A stretch of DNA of 64,000 bases from NCBI RefSeq assembly GCF_003207825.1, contig NZ_NKTY01000005.1, positions 104,297 through 168,296 of the forward strand, given 5' to 3'. Both the position numbers and the translations under genes were made by a program. Of the stretch, positions 1 through 8,689 are shown piece by piece. The notes beneath the pieces were generated by a model, which was given only the letters and a program-made list of their open reading frames with translations, did no database searches and had not been told where the DNA came from. Source of the DNA: Komagataeibacter saccharivorans (GTDB taxonomy: Bacteria > Pseudomonadota > Alphaproteobacteria > Acetobacterales > Acetobacteraceae). Positions within the stretch are counted from its first letter, which is position 1. Each line of letters begins with the position of its first letter.

Positions 1-173
1 TCGAGGTCGGTGGCGAGCTTCGGGCTTTCCGGCCCGTCATACAGATCCGACAGATCCCATCGCGGCAGCCCCGCAAGCGCCGGTGCGCCACCGGATTCCC
101 CGGCAACGTCGCGCCGCACGCGGGATGTGGTGGTGGCACCGGCCACGGGGGCGGAAAAATACGCTTTGGACAT
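1..173 (-). CDS. M3-family oligoendopeptidase (PepF-like), N-terminal part only
   Basis: The frame starts at an ATG at 173 on the minus strand and runs off the left edge of the window, leaving 57 codons. After a variable N-terminus it reads LPRWDLSDLYDGPESPKL, the typical opening of M3-family zinc oligoendopeptidases (PepF/M3B), where a W-D-L-S-D-L-Y motif begins the helical domain. The HExxH active site would lie outside the window. These cytoplasmic enzymes degrade short peptides. The gene lies downstream of gltB on the same strand, separated by about 190 bases with a terminator-like hairpin, so it probably has its own promoter. Family assignment rests on the short N-terminal motif only. 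Confidence 0.7.
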   Translation of the reverse strand, partial: MSKAYFSAPVAGATTTSRVRRDVAGESGGAPALAGLPRWDLSDLYDGPESPKLATDL

Positions 174-297
174 AGATCAGGCACACCCATCAGATCGGGC
201 GAAGCCAGCGCATGCGCACCGGCCCCGCGATTCCCTTTATCCTGAATCTAGTGCGTCATGGTCGCATGTGCGACCCCGCAGGCCGATATTCCGCCTT

Positions 298-332
298 AAA
301 AACAGACAGGGCCGGACATTGCTGCCCGGCCC
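298..332 (-). terminator. Rho-independent terminator after gltB
   Basis: On the minus strand a GGGCCGG/CCGGCCC stem with a 10-base loop (309-332) is followed by TGTCTG and then a run of five T (298-302). It lies 36 bases after the gltB stop codon, as expected for the end of the glt transcript. Confidence 0.65.
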
Positions 333-367
333 CGCCGCCTTATCCCGTCATCAGGTCAGCCCTGATT

Positions 368-3300
368 TCACGCACCACGTGCCAGTGCGGGTGCTTCGAA
401 ACCGATCACGCGCGCATATTCCGTGGGCACGACCTGCCAGAAGCGCGGCAGCGTCTTGTCCCAGTTATGCAGCAGCAGTTCGGCATACCGGCTGCCGGTT
501 TCGCGTGCATGGATCTCGACCTGCTCACGCAGCACGGCTTCCCATTTCGGGTCCTGCACGCGGCACCACATGACGGTATCGGCGTTTACACGCTCGGCAA
601 ACGTGCCGCTTGCGTCATACACAAACGCCATGCCGCCGGTGAAGCCCGCACCAAAATTGTCGCCAATCTCGCCAAGGATGACCACGGTGCCGCCGGTCAT
701 GTATTCGCAACCGTTCGATCCACACCCTTCGATCACCGCCGTAGCGCCCGAGTTACGCACGGCAAAACGTTCACCCGCCTGCCCCGCCGCATACAGCGCA
801 CCCGCAGTCGCGCCATACAGGACGGTATTGCCGACAATCGCGTTCTCGTTCGACACAAGGCTGGAGGACGGGGAGGCACGGACCACGATGGTCGCACCCG
901 AAAGCCCCTTGCCCACATAGTCGTTCGCATCGCCCAGCACCTCAAGCTTGAGGCCCTGCACCGCAAACGCGCCCAGCGACTGCCCCGCCGACCCACGCAG
1001 ACGCACCGTAAGGTGCCCCGGCGCCAGCTTGGTCATGCCGAACTGCCGCACGATCAGCGAGGAAATGCGCGTGCCGATCGCGCGATGCGTGTTCTGCACG
1101 TTGTACTGCAACTGCATCTTCTCGCCATGGTCGAACAGCGGCCGCGCATCCGCGATCATCTGCGCATCCAGCGTCTCCGGCACCTCGTTACGGCCTTCGC
1201 GGGTGCAGTAGCGGCCATAGGGGCCGGGGTCCGCCTGCGCCAGAAGCGAGTTGAGGTCCAGATCGTCCAGATAATCAGCCCCACGCAGCACCTGATGCAG
1301 CAGGTCGGTGCGGCCGATGATCTCGTTGAGCGAGGTGAAGCCCAGCGAGGCAAGGATGTTGCGCACGTCCTCGGCAATGAAGGAGAACAGGTTGATCACC
1401 TTCTCCGGCGTGCCCTCGAACTTGCGGCGCAGTTCATCATCCTGCGTACATACGCCCACCGGGCAGGTGTTGGAGTGGCACTGACGCACCATGATGCAGC
1501 CCATGGCGACGAGGCTGGCGGTGCCGATGCCGAATTCTTCCGCGCCCAGCATGGCGGCGATCACCACGTCGCGCCCGGTTTTCAGCCCGCCATCGGTACG
1601 CAGCTTCACCCGGTGGCGCAGGCGGTTGAGCATCAGTACCTGATGCGCTTCCGCCAGCCCCAGTTCCCACGGCATGCCCGCATATTTGACCGAGGACTGC
1701 GGGCTTGCACCCGTGCCGCCGGAATGGCCCGAGATCAGGATTGCATCCGCCTTCGCCTTCGCGACACCGGCTGCAATCGTGCCGATGCCCGAACGCGCGA
1801 CCAGCTTCACCGTAACCGTGGCTTCGGGATTGATCTGCTTGAGGTCGTAGATGAGCTGGGCCAGATCCTCGATCGAATAGATGTCGTGATGCGGCGGGGG
1901 CGAGATCAGGGTCACACCTTCGGTCGCATGACGCAGCCGGGCGATCAGGCCCGTCACCTTGAAGCCGGGAAGCTGTCCGCCCTCGCCCGGCTTCGCACCC
2001 TGCGCCATCTTGATCTCGATCTCGCGGCAGTCATTGAGGTACTGCGCGGTCACGCCAAAACGGCCCGATGCGATCTGCTTGATGGCCGACGATGCGTTAT
2101 CACCATTGGCGCGCGGCTTCGCGCGGGCCGGATCTTCACCGCCCTCACCCGAATCGGACTTCGCACCGATGCGGTTCATGGCGATCGACAGCGTCTCATG
2201 CGCTTCGGGGCTGAGCGCACCCAGCGAGATGCCCGGCGCGATCAGGCGCTTGCGCAGTTCCGTGATGCTTTCGACCGATTCCACGGGGATGGGCGTGCGC
2301 CCGCCACGGAAGTCCAGCAGGTCGCGCAGCGCCACCGGCGGCTGGCGGCGCACTGCATCCGCGTAACGCTGGTAGACCGAGAAGCTGCCCGTCGCCACGG
2401 CGGTCTGGAGCATGTGGATCAGGTTGCCGTCAAAGGCATGGACTTCACCGCTGCGGCGCAGCTTGTAACGCCCACCGACGGACAGCGTCTCAACCTGCCT
2501 GTTCCATGCCTTGTGATGGAAGCTCAGCACATTGCGCGCGATGCCGGTCAGGCCGATGCCGGAAATGCGCGAGGGCATGCCGGGGAAGAATTCCGCCGTC
2601 AGCGCGCGCGACAGGCCGATGGCCTCGAAATTATAGCCGCCGCGATAGGATGCCACGATGGAAATGCCCATCTTGGACATGATCTTGAGCAGGCCCTTGT
2701 TGACCGCCTTGCGATACCGCTCGACCGAATCCGACAGTGACAGGTTGCCGAACAGCCCGCGCCGGTGCCGGTCCGCGATGCTTTCCTGCGCCAGATACGG
2801 ATTGACCGTGGTGGCACCCACGCCGATCGTCACCGCAATGGCATGCACATCGAGCGCACCGGCGGAACGCACGTTCAGCGAGGTGAAGGTCCGCAGCGAC
2901 TGCCGCACCAGATGCGTATGCACCGCAGCCGTGGCGAGGATCATCGGGATATAGGCCCGGTCCCCGGACTGGTGTTCATCGGTCAGGAATACATGGGTGC
3001 AGCCCTGACGCACGCGGTCCTCGGCTTCCGCGCGGATGCGTGCAATGGCGCTGCGCAGTCCGGCTTCGCCCTCCGCCGCAGGGAAGGTGCAGTCGATGAT
3101 GCAGGCATCCTTGCCACAAAATTCGACCAGCGCCTGGAATTCACCCGTGGTCAGCACCGGGGAAGGAAGCTGGAGCAGGTCGCACTGCGTCTCGCTTTCC
3201 TCAAGGATGTTGCCAAGGTTGCCCAGTCGCGTCACCAGGCTCATCACCCGCGTTTCACGCAGGCTGTCGATGGGCGGGTTGGTGACCTGGCTGAAAGCCT

Positions 3301-4900
3301 GACGGAAGTAATGCGCAAGCCCGCGATAACGGGTGGACAGCACCGCAAGCGGCGTGTCGTCGCCCATAGACCCGATGGCTTCGGAAGCACTTTCCACCAT
3401 CGGCTGGAGAATGGTTTCGAGGTCTTCCAGCGTCATGCCTACGGCAAGCTGGCGGCGGCGCAGGGTTTCGGCGTCATACAGCACCGGCTCGCTGCCATCG
3501 GGGCGCACGATGCTGGAGATTTCATGCGTGCGCTGGACCCAGCTACCGAAATCCTGACGGCCGGCCAGTTCGTCCAGCAGTTCGTCATTGCTGTACAGTT
3601 TCGCCGTTTTCAGGTCGAGGGCCAGCGACTGCCCCGGCCCGAGCCGCCCGCGGCTTACGATCTTGGCTTCGGGCACCTTGACCATGCCGGTTTCGGAACC
3701 GACGATCAGCAGCCCGTCACTGGTCACGGTATAACGCAGCGGACGCAGGCCGCTACGGTCCAGACCCGCCACCAGCCAGCGGCCATCCGTGGCGCACAGC
3801 GCGGCAGGGCCGTCCCACGGCTCCATCACGGCATTGCAGTAGGAATACATGTCCTTGTGCCGCTTCGGCATGGCGGAATTGCCACCGATGCTGGCCGGGA
3901 TCATGAGGCAACGCGCCATGGGGGCGTCGCGCCCGGCGAAGGTCAGCAGTTCGAACACATTGTCGAAACACGCCGTATCGGACCCCTGCGCCTGCACGAC
4001 GGGCTTGAGGTCTTCCATATACGGGTCCAGCACGGGATCGGCCAGCCGCGTCTCGTGGCTTTTCATCCAGTTCACATTGCCCGAAATGGTGTTGATTTCA
4101 CCATTATGGGCAAGGCGACGGAAAGGCTGGGCCAGCTTCCATGTGGGGAAGGTGTTGGTCGAATAACGCTGGTGATAGATCGCGAAACGGCTGACGAAAC
4201 GCGGGTCGAGCAGGTCGGGATAGAACACCGTCAGATGTTCGGCCAGGAACATGCCCTTGTAGATCAGCGACCGGCACGACAGCGAACACACATACAGGTC
4301 CACCTGATTGGCGATCGCGCTTTTTTCAATCCGGCGGCGGATGATGTACAGGTCGCGCTCGAACTCGTCTTCCGCGCTGCCGGGCAGGTTGCGGATCAGG
4401 ATCTGCTCGATTTCCGGGCGGGTGGCGTTGGCCTTTTCACCGATACAGTCGGTGTTGATCGGCACCTGCCGCCAGCCATAGATGCTGTAGCCGAAAGCAA
4501 GGATTTCGCTTTCGATGATCTGGCGGCAGCGTTCCTGCGCCGCGATATCGGTCTTGGGCAGAAAGACCATGCCAACGGCGATCTGGCTGTCCACGCCGCC
4601 TTCGGCGCCGCCTGCGTGGATCGCATCGGCAAAGAAGTCCTGCGGGATCTCGACATGGATGCCTGCGCCATCGCCGGTCTTGCCGTCTGCATCGACCGCG
4701 CCACGGTGCCACACGGCCTTCAGTGCCGCGATACCGGCTTCCACCACGTCGCGGCGCGGCTTGCCATCCAGTGCCGCAACCATGCCCACGCCACAGGCGT
4801 CATGCTCATCCGCCGGGCTGTACAGGCCGGAGATGGCTTTGGCGTTCGCTTCCCATTCCTGCACGAAATCGGTCGGCTGCTGTTCAAACTGGTCCATCAT
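368..4900 (-). CDS. gltB: Glutamate synthase (NADPH), large subunit
   Basis: This 1510-residue protein is the large subunit of glutamate synthase, which transfers the glutamine amide to 2-oxoglutarate to make two glutamates with electrons from the small subunit. Cys36 in DACGVGMVA is the expected N-terminal nucleophile of the class II amidotransferase domain after propeptide removal. The FMN synthase domain follows, and C-x5-C-x4-C near residue 1140 (CIMVRQCHSNTC) gives the 3Fe-4S cluster ligands. The C-terminal GXGXG beta-helix domain occupies roughly the last 250 residues. Length matches the family. It starts two bases after the gltD stop codon, so the two are co-transcribed, with gltD first. 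Confidence 0.98.
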   Translation of the reverse strand: MMDQFEQQPTDFVQEWEANAKAISGLYSPADEHDACGVGMVAALDGKPRRDVVEAGIAALKAVWHRGAVDADGKTGDGAGIHVEIPQDFFADAIHAGGAEGGVDSQIAVGMVFLPKTDIAAQERCRQIIESEILAFGYSIYGWRQVPINTDCIGEKANATRPEIEQILIRNLPGSAEDEFERDLYIIRRRIEKSAIANQVDLYVCSLSCRSLIYKGMFLAEHLTVFYPDLLDPRFVSRFAIYHQRYSTNTFPTWKLAQPFRRLAHNGEINTISGNVNWMKSHETRLADPVLDPYMEDLKPVVQAQGSDTACFDNVFELLTFAGRDAPMARCLMIPASIGGNSAMPKRHKDMYSYCNAVMEPWDGPAALCATDGRWLVAGLDRSGLRPLRYTVTSDGLLIVGSETGMVKVPEAKIVSRGRLGPGQSLALDLKTAKLYSNDELLDELAGRQDFGSWVQRTHEISSIVRPDGSEPVLYDAETLRRRQLAVGMTLEDLETILQPMVESASEAIGSMGDDTPLAVLSTRYRGLAHYFRQAFSQVTNPPIDSLRETRVMSLVTRLGNLGNILEESETQCDLLQLPSPVLTTGEFQALVEFCGKDACIIDCTFPAAEGEAGLRSAIARIRAEAEDRVRQGCTHVFLTDEHQSGDRAYIPMILATAAVHTHLVRQSLRTFTSLNVRSAGALDVHAIAVTIGVGATTVNPYLAQESIADRHRRGLFGNLSLSDSVERYRKAVNKGLLKIMSKMGISIVASYRGGYNFEAIGLSRALTAEFFPGMPSRISGIGLTGIARNVLSFHHKAWNRQVETLSVGGRYKLRRSGEVHAFDGNLIHMLQTAVATGSFSVYQRYADAVRRQPPVALRDLLDFRGGRTPIPVESVESITELRKRLIAPGISLGALSPEAHETLSIAMNRIGAKSDSGEGGEDPARAKPRANGDNASSAIKQIASGRFGVTAQYLNDCREIEIKMAQGAKPGEGGQLPGFKVTGLIARLRHATEGVTLISPPPHHDIYSIEDLAQLIYDLKQINPEATVTVKLVARSGIGTIAAGVAKAKADAILISGHSGGTGASPQSSVKYAGMPWELGLAEAHQVLMLNRLRHRVKLRTDGGLKTGRDVVIAAMLGAEEFGIGTASLVAMGCIMVRQCHSNTCPVGVCTQDDELRRKFEGTPEKVINLFSFIAEDVRNILASLGFTSLNEIIGRTDLLHQVLRGADYLDDLDLNSLLAQADPGPYGRYCTREGRNEVPETLDAQMIADARPLFDHGEKMQLQYNVQNTHRAIGTRISSLIVRQFGMTKLAPGHLTVRLRGSAGQSLGAFAVQGLKLEVLGDANDYVGKGLSGATIVVRASPSSSLVSNENAIVGNTVLYGATAGALYAAGQAGERFAVRNSGATAVIEGCGSNGCEYMTGGTVVILGEIGDNFGAGFTGGMAFVYDASGTFAERVNADTVMWCRVQDPKWEAVLREQVEIHARETGSRYAELLLHNWDKTLPRFWQVVPTEYARVIGFEAPALARGA

Positions 4901-4902
4901 GC

Positions 4903-6357
4903 TTACTCCGCCACCTCGGCCTGCGCCGCCGTCATTTCCTCAAGCCATTCGTGCATCCGGGCTGCCGCGTCACGACCGTCGCGGATGGCCCACACAACCA
5001 GACTGGCCCCGCGCACGATATCGCCTGCCGCAAACACGCCGGGCAGGCTGGTCATGAATGTCTTGCGATCGACCATGAGCGTGCCCCAGCGTGAAACCTC
5101 CAGTTCCGGCTGCCCCCACAGGGTGGGCAGCGGTTCGGGATCGAAGCCCAGCGCCTTGACCACAAGGTCCGCTTCCAGCGTAAACGCACTGTTTTCAACC
5201 GGTTCGACCGACTGGCGACCGCTCGCGTCGGGCAGGCCCAGCTTCATGCGGCTGGCGCGCACACCCGTTACGCTGCTGTCGCCTTCAAACGCCTGCGGGG
5301 CTGCGAGCCATACGAACTCGACACCTTCTTCCTCGGCGTTTTTCACTTCACGCACCGAACCGGGCATGTTGGCGCGGTCGCGGCGGTACAGGCATTTGAC
5401 CGATTTCGCGCCCTGCCGGATGGCCGTGCGCACGCAGTCCATGGCCGTATCGCCACCGCCGATCACCACAACCGACTTGCCTGCCGCATTCAGTTCGCCA
5501 CTGTCATATTCCGCGACCGTATCCCCAAGCGAGACACGGTTGGACGCGGTCAGGTAATCCAGCGCGCGCACGATGCCGCCCAGCCCCGCGCCGGGACCGC
5601 CGATATCGCGCGACTTGTACACACCCGTCGCGATCAGCACGCTGTCATGGCGCGCACGCAGGGTGGAGAACGCGATGCTGTCCGCCCCGTCAGTATCACC
5701 AACCCCCTTGCCGAGATGGAAGGTAATGCCCGATTCCACCAGCAGCTTGTGGCGGCGCGTGACAATGTCCTTCTCCAGCTTGAAGCCGGGGATGCCATAC
5801 ATCAGCAGGCCGCCAATGCGGTCGTAACGGTCGTAGACGTGGACCTGATAGCCCTGTTCGCGCAACTGCACGGCAGCCGCCAGACCACCGGGACCGGCCC
5901 CGATGATGGCCACGCTTTCATTGCGTTCGGCTACCGGCACGACTGGCCTGACCCAGCCGTTATCGAAGGCGGTATCCGTGATGTAGCGTTCCACCGCGCC
6001 GATGGTGACGCTTTCGAACCCTTCCTCGATCACGCAGTTCCCTTCGCACAGGCGGTCCTGCGGGCAGATGCGGCCACAGATCTCGGGGAAGGTGTTGGTT
6101 GCGGAGGAGAGTTCATACGCCTCCTGCATCCGGCCTGCCGCCGTCATCATCAGCCAGTCGGGAATGTTGTTGCCCAGCGGACAGTGCACCGAGCAGAAGG
6201 GCACGCCGCACTGCGAACAGCGCGAGGCCTGCGTTTCGGCCTTCGCGGGTACGAATTCGGCGTAAATCTCGTTAAAATCCTTGCGGCGCGCCTCGGCAGG
6301 CCGTTTGTCCGGCTGCTCCTGCGCCACAGAGACGAATTTCAGCATGCGCTCGGCCAT
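4903..6357 (-). CDS. gltD: Glutamate synthase (NADPH), small subunit
   Basis: GltD oxidises NADPH and passes electrons through FAD and 4Fe-4S clusters to GltB. The 484-residue product has the N-terminal cysteine cluster (SRCSQCGVPFCSVHCPLG), an FAD-binding GAGPGGLAAA near residue 150 and an NADPH-binding GGGDTAMDC motif. I chose the ATG at 6357 (MAERMLKFVSV) because homologues begin this way and a GGGGG stretch sits a few bases upstream. An in-frame ATG at 6402 would add 15 unconserved residues. It is the first gene of the gltDB operon. Spaced CCGAAA repeats occur about 120-155 bases upstream. Confidence 0.97.
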   Translation of the reverse strand: MAERMLKFVSVAQEQPDKRPAEARRKDFNEIYAEFVPAKAETQASRCSQCGVPFCSVHCPLGNNIPDWLMMTAAGRMQEAYELSSATNTFPEICGRICPQDRLCEGNCVIEEGFESVTIGAVERYITDTAFDNGWVRPVVPVAERNESVAIIGAGPGGLAAAVQLREQGYQVHVYDRYDRIGGLLMYGIPGFKLEKDIVTRRHKLLVESGITFHLGKGVGDTDGADSIAFSTLRARHDSVLIATGVYKSRDIGGPGAGLGGIVRALDYLTASNRVSLGDTVAEYDSGELNAAGKSVVVIGGGDTAMDCVRTAIRQGAKSVKCLYRRDRANMPGSVREVKNAEEEGVEFVWLAAPQAFEGDSSVTGVRASRMKLGLPDASGRQSVEPVENSAFTLEADLVVKALGFDPEPLPTLWGQPELEVSRWGTLMVDRKTFMTSLPGVFAAGDIVRGASLVVWAIRDGRDAAARMHEWLEEMTAAQAEVAE

Positions 6358-6477
6358 CGGTCTGCCCCCGGTGTGCGTGAAGGTAAGGAACGCGGCAGGC
6401 ACGACAGGCGTGCCCGCGACGTGGCACAGGTCTTACGCAACACCCCGCGCCAATAAAAGACAGTAGTACTGACCTTA

Positions 6478-6513
6478 ATACCGAAATATGCTGAAAAATA
6501 CCGAAAAACCGAA
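6478..6513. promoter_or_regulatory. Spaced ATACCGAAA repeats upstream of gltD
   Basis: ATACCGAAA occurs at 6478-6486 and again at 6498-6506, exactly 20 bases apart (two helical turns). A third CCGAA follows at 6509-6513. The block is AT-rich against a GC-rich background and lies between the end of the NDUFA9-like gene and the start of gltD. It may be a regulator binding site for glutamate synthase control. Which regulator is not determinable from sequence alone. Confidence 0.35.
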
Positions 6514-6523
6514 GTTTTCTGTC

Positions 6524-7429
6524 TTACGGCATCCCGGTCAGGATCAGATCCATCGGAGATGGGGCAATGCCCAGCATGGCAATCGTGCGCGCGCCGGGGG
6601 CCACGACATTATCGACATATAGCAGCCTCACCTGATCGCGCGTCAGCACCCGGCCCGGCAGGTGTTCGAGTATGCCGCCCTGCAGCAGCGCCAGCCATCG
6701 CGGCACGGCCACAAGCGGGCGTGGATGTCCGGCCCATCGCGCCGCCCATGCCACGATCTGGCGCATGGTCAGGATACGGGGGCCACCGAATTCGAAAATA
6801 GCGCCCGCCATGTCCTCCCCTCCGGCTGCGATACGGACAATCCCCTCCGCCACGTCCCCGACCCATACCGGCTGGAAACGCGTCGTCCCCGCATAGACCG
6901 GCATGACAGGCAGCATCCGGGCCATGCGGGCGAACATGTTGGGAAACGACCCTTCCTGACCGAATATGAGCGACGGCCGCACGATCACCGCTTCGGGCAT
7001 GCACTGGCTGACCGCCGCTTCTCCCGCCGCCTTGCTGCGCGCGTAAGCCGATGGGCTGTCCATCGTCGCCCCCAGCGCGGAAACATGGACAAGCCGCCCC
7101 GCCCCCGCTGCGGCGCACAGCCGGGCCACGCGTCCCGCACCCTGCACATGGATGGCATCGAACGTCGCAGCCCCGTGGGGCGAGAGAATGCCTACCAGGT
7201 TTACGACCAGTTCACTCCCCTCGATGGCGGCGACACAGGCTGCCTCCTCGGTAATGGAGGCGACAATCGGCACGATCTGCCCCACGTCACCCAGCATGCG
7301 CAGGCCCGCTGCGCTGGTGGCGGCGCGTGCGGCCACGCGCACCACATATCCAGCCTGCGCCAGCCGCTGCACAACGTGGCGGCCCACAAAGCCGCTACCA
7401 CCAAAAACCGTCGCCACCCTGCGTGTCAT
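6524..7429 (-). CDS. NAD(P)-dependent epimerase/dehydratase, complex I NDUFA9-like
   Basis: The 301-residue product is an atypical short-chain dehydrogenase. The nucleotide-binding motif VFGGSGFVGRHVV sits near residue 8, followed by LVNLVGIL and a YARSK-type segment in the position of the YxxxK pair. This matches the family that includes mitochondrial NDUFA9, an accessory subunit of NADH dehydrogenase; bacterial members are also annotated as NAD(P)H-binding or nucleoside-diphosphate-sugar epimerases. The ATG at 7429 has GGGAGCAGGGA directly upstream. Starting at 7573 would add 48 residues without family character. The substrate is unknown. It may share a transcript with gltDB, as there are only 166 bases between them. 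Confidence 0.8.
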   Translation of the reverse strand: MTRRVATVFGGSGFVGRHVVQRLAQAGYVVRVAARAATSAAGLRMLGDVGQIVPIVASITEEAACVAAIEGSELVVNLVGILSPHGAATFDAIHVQGAGRVARLCAAAGAGRLVHVSALGATMDSPSAYARSKAAGEAAVSQCMPEAVIVRPSLIFGQEGSFPNMFARMARMLPVMPVYAGTTRFQPVWVGDVAEGIVRIAAGGEDMAGAIFEFGGPRILTMRQIVAWAARWAGHPRPLVAVPRWLALLQGGILEHLPGRVLTRDQVRLLYVDNVVAPGARTIAMLGIAPSPMDLILTGMP

Positions 7430-7581
7430 TCCCTGCTCCCGTTCCGGGGTTGGTAATCGTGGGCGTATCCTGCGCCTTTGAGGACGGATGAAGGCATTCG
7501 CTTTTTCCACCCCTCCTTCCACCGCACGGACAGGCCCGAAAGAAAAAATGCGCCTGTTTTCAAAAAAATGCATTTACCCTG

Positions 7582-7610
7582 TTGACCGCCCCGGCGTGCC
7601 GGACTAAACA
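7582..7610 (+). promoter_or_regulatory. Sigma-70 promoter for tRNA-Leu
   Basis: TTGACC (7582-7587) and TAAACA (7605-7610) are separated by exactly 17 bases. They lie about 40 bases ahead of the tRNA gene, with a GC-rich discriminator after the -10 box, as is usual for stable RNA promoters. Confidence 0.6.
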
Positions 7611-7652
7611 GCGCTCACACCACCCCGGCGGCCTCCGCTGGGGAGCCTCTGA

Positions 7653-7739
7653 GCCCAGATGGCGGAATTGGTAGACGCGCAGGTTTCAGGTACCTGTGGC
7701 CGCAAGGTCGTGGAAGTTCGAGTCTTCTTCTGGGCACCA
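7653..7739 (+). tRNA. tRNA-Leu (anticodon CAG)
   Basis: This is an 87-base class II tRNA. The acceptor arms GCCCAGA (7653-7659) and TCTGGGC (7729-7735) pair fully and the CCA tail is encoded at 7737-7739. The anticodon arm is CAGGT-TTCAGGT-ACCTG, giving anticodon CAG. The long variable arm and GTTCGAGTC T-loop fit a leucine tRNA. It reads CUG codons, the most frequent leucine codon in this GC-rich genome. Confidence 0.97.
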
Positions 7740-7779
7740 TCTCTCCTAAAAAGATAATAAACCCCTCCGGGGGCGGTCA

Positions 7780-7814
7780 GGACAGCCCCTCGGGGACTGT
7801 CCCGTTATCTTTTT
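7780..7814 (+). terminator. Terminator after tRNA-Leu
   Basis: A GGACAG-CCCC-TC-GGGG-A-CTGTCC hairpin at 7780-7802 is followed by TTATCTTTTT (7805-7814). It lies 40 bases past the tRNA and would also separate it from the exonuclease gene. Confidence 0.7.
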
Positions 7815-7989
7815 GCCTGTTCGCCCGTTCAAATTGGTGTAAACCGCCCACGAACACACAATTTACGTACAGGCCCACAGTCCGCGCCCCACATCCGGGA
7901 CCCGGCGAACAGAGAACGGATTGCCTTCCTTGCGGTTGCGTTCCAGACCTGCCACCGTGAACTGACCATCGTGACGGAGCAATTTCCAC

Positions 7990-8637
7990 ATGGCTGTAAG
8001 CCCAGCACCCGAGAGCATCCATTTCCATCGCGGCGACCTGCCGGCGGACGTTACGTTTCCCGCCGCCGTTGCCGTCGATACGGAAACGATGGGGCTGAAC
8101 CCGCATCGTGACCGGCTCTGTCTCGTGCAGCTTTCAGGTGGTGACGGACATGCCCATCTGGTGCAGATGCCCGCTGGCGTCACAGCGGCGGACTGCCCCA
8201 ACCTCGTACGCGTGCTGACCGACCCGGACCGGCCCAAGATCATGCATTTCGCCCGCTTTGACGTGGCGATCCTCCAGCACACGCTCGACATCACGGTAGC
8301 GCCGTGCATCTGCACCAAGATCGCATCCAAGCTGGTACGCACCTATACCGACCGCCACGGGCTGGCCAATCTGTGCCGGGACATGCTCGGGGTGGATCTG
8401 AGCAAGCAGCAGCAGTCCTCGGACTGGGGGGCGCCGCAGCTTACGCCCGAACAGCTTGCCTATGCCGCCTCCGACGTGCTGTACCTACATGCATTGTGGG
8501 AAAAACTCGAAGCCCTGCTGCTCCGCGAGGGGCGGCGCGAACTGGCGCAGGCATGCTACGATTTCATGCCCACCCGCGCCCGGCTGGATATTCTGGGCTA
8601 TGGGGAACCGGATATTTTCGCACACCGGGCCGCCTGA
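7990..8637 (+). CDS. Ribonuclease D-like 3'-5' exonuclease, single domain
   Basis: The 215-residue protein carries the DEDDy exonuclease fold. VDTETMGL near residue 28 supplies the first acidic pair, HFARFDVAIL the second aspartate motif, and YAASDVLYLH the final Tyr/Asp. This resembles the catalytic domain of RNase D, which trims tRNA 3' ends, but the HRDC domains of full-length RNase D (about 370 residues) are absent. Short RNase D-like exonucleases of this type are common in alphaproteobacteria upstream of the KDO/LPS-export genes, as here. The native substrate is uncertain. Confidence 0.88.
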   Translation: MAVSPAPESIHFHRGDLPADVTFPAAVAVDTETMGLNPHRDRLCLVQLSGGDGHAHLVQMPAGVTAADCPNLVRVLTDPDRPKIMHFARFDVAILQHTLDITVAPCICTKIASKLVRTYTDRHGLANLCRDMLGVDLSKQQQSSDWGAPQLTPEQLAYAASDVLYLHALWEKLEALLLREGRRELAQACYDFMPTRARLDILGYGEPDIFAHRAA

Positions 8638-8689
8638 TAGAGCGCCCCCGGTCTGACCGGAGCCATTCCATGATGATAGCAGGTCGGGC

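Noticed and set aside
212..5557. Long plus-strand frames of 842 and 930 codons antisense to gltB and gltD
   Set aside because: Same GC-skew artefact; composition is Arg/His-rich and the minus-strand gltB/gltD motifs are complete.
7777..8106. Minus-strand frames across the tRNA-exonuclease gap
   Set aside because: They overlap the tRNA terminator and the start of the exonuclease gene and have shadow composition.
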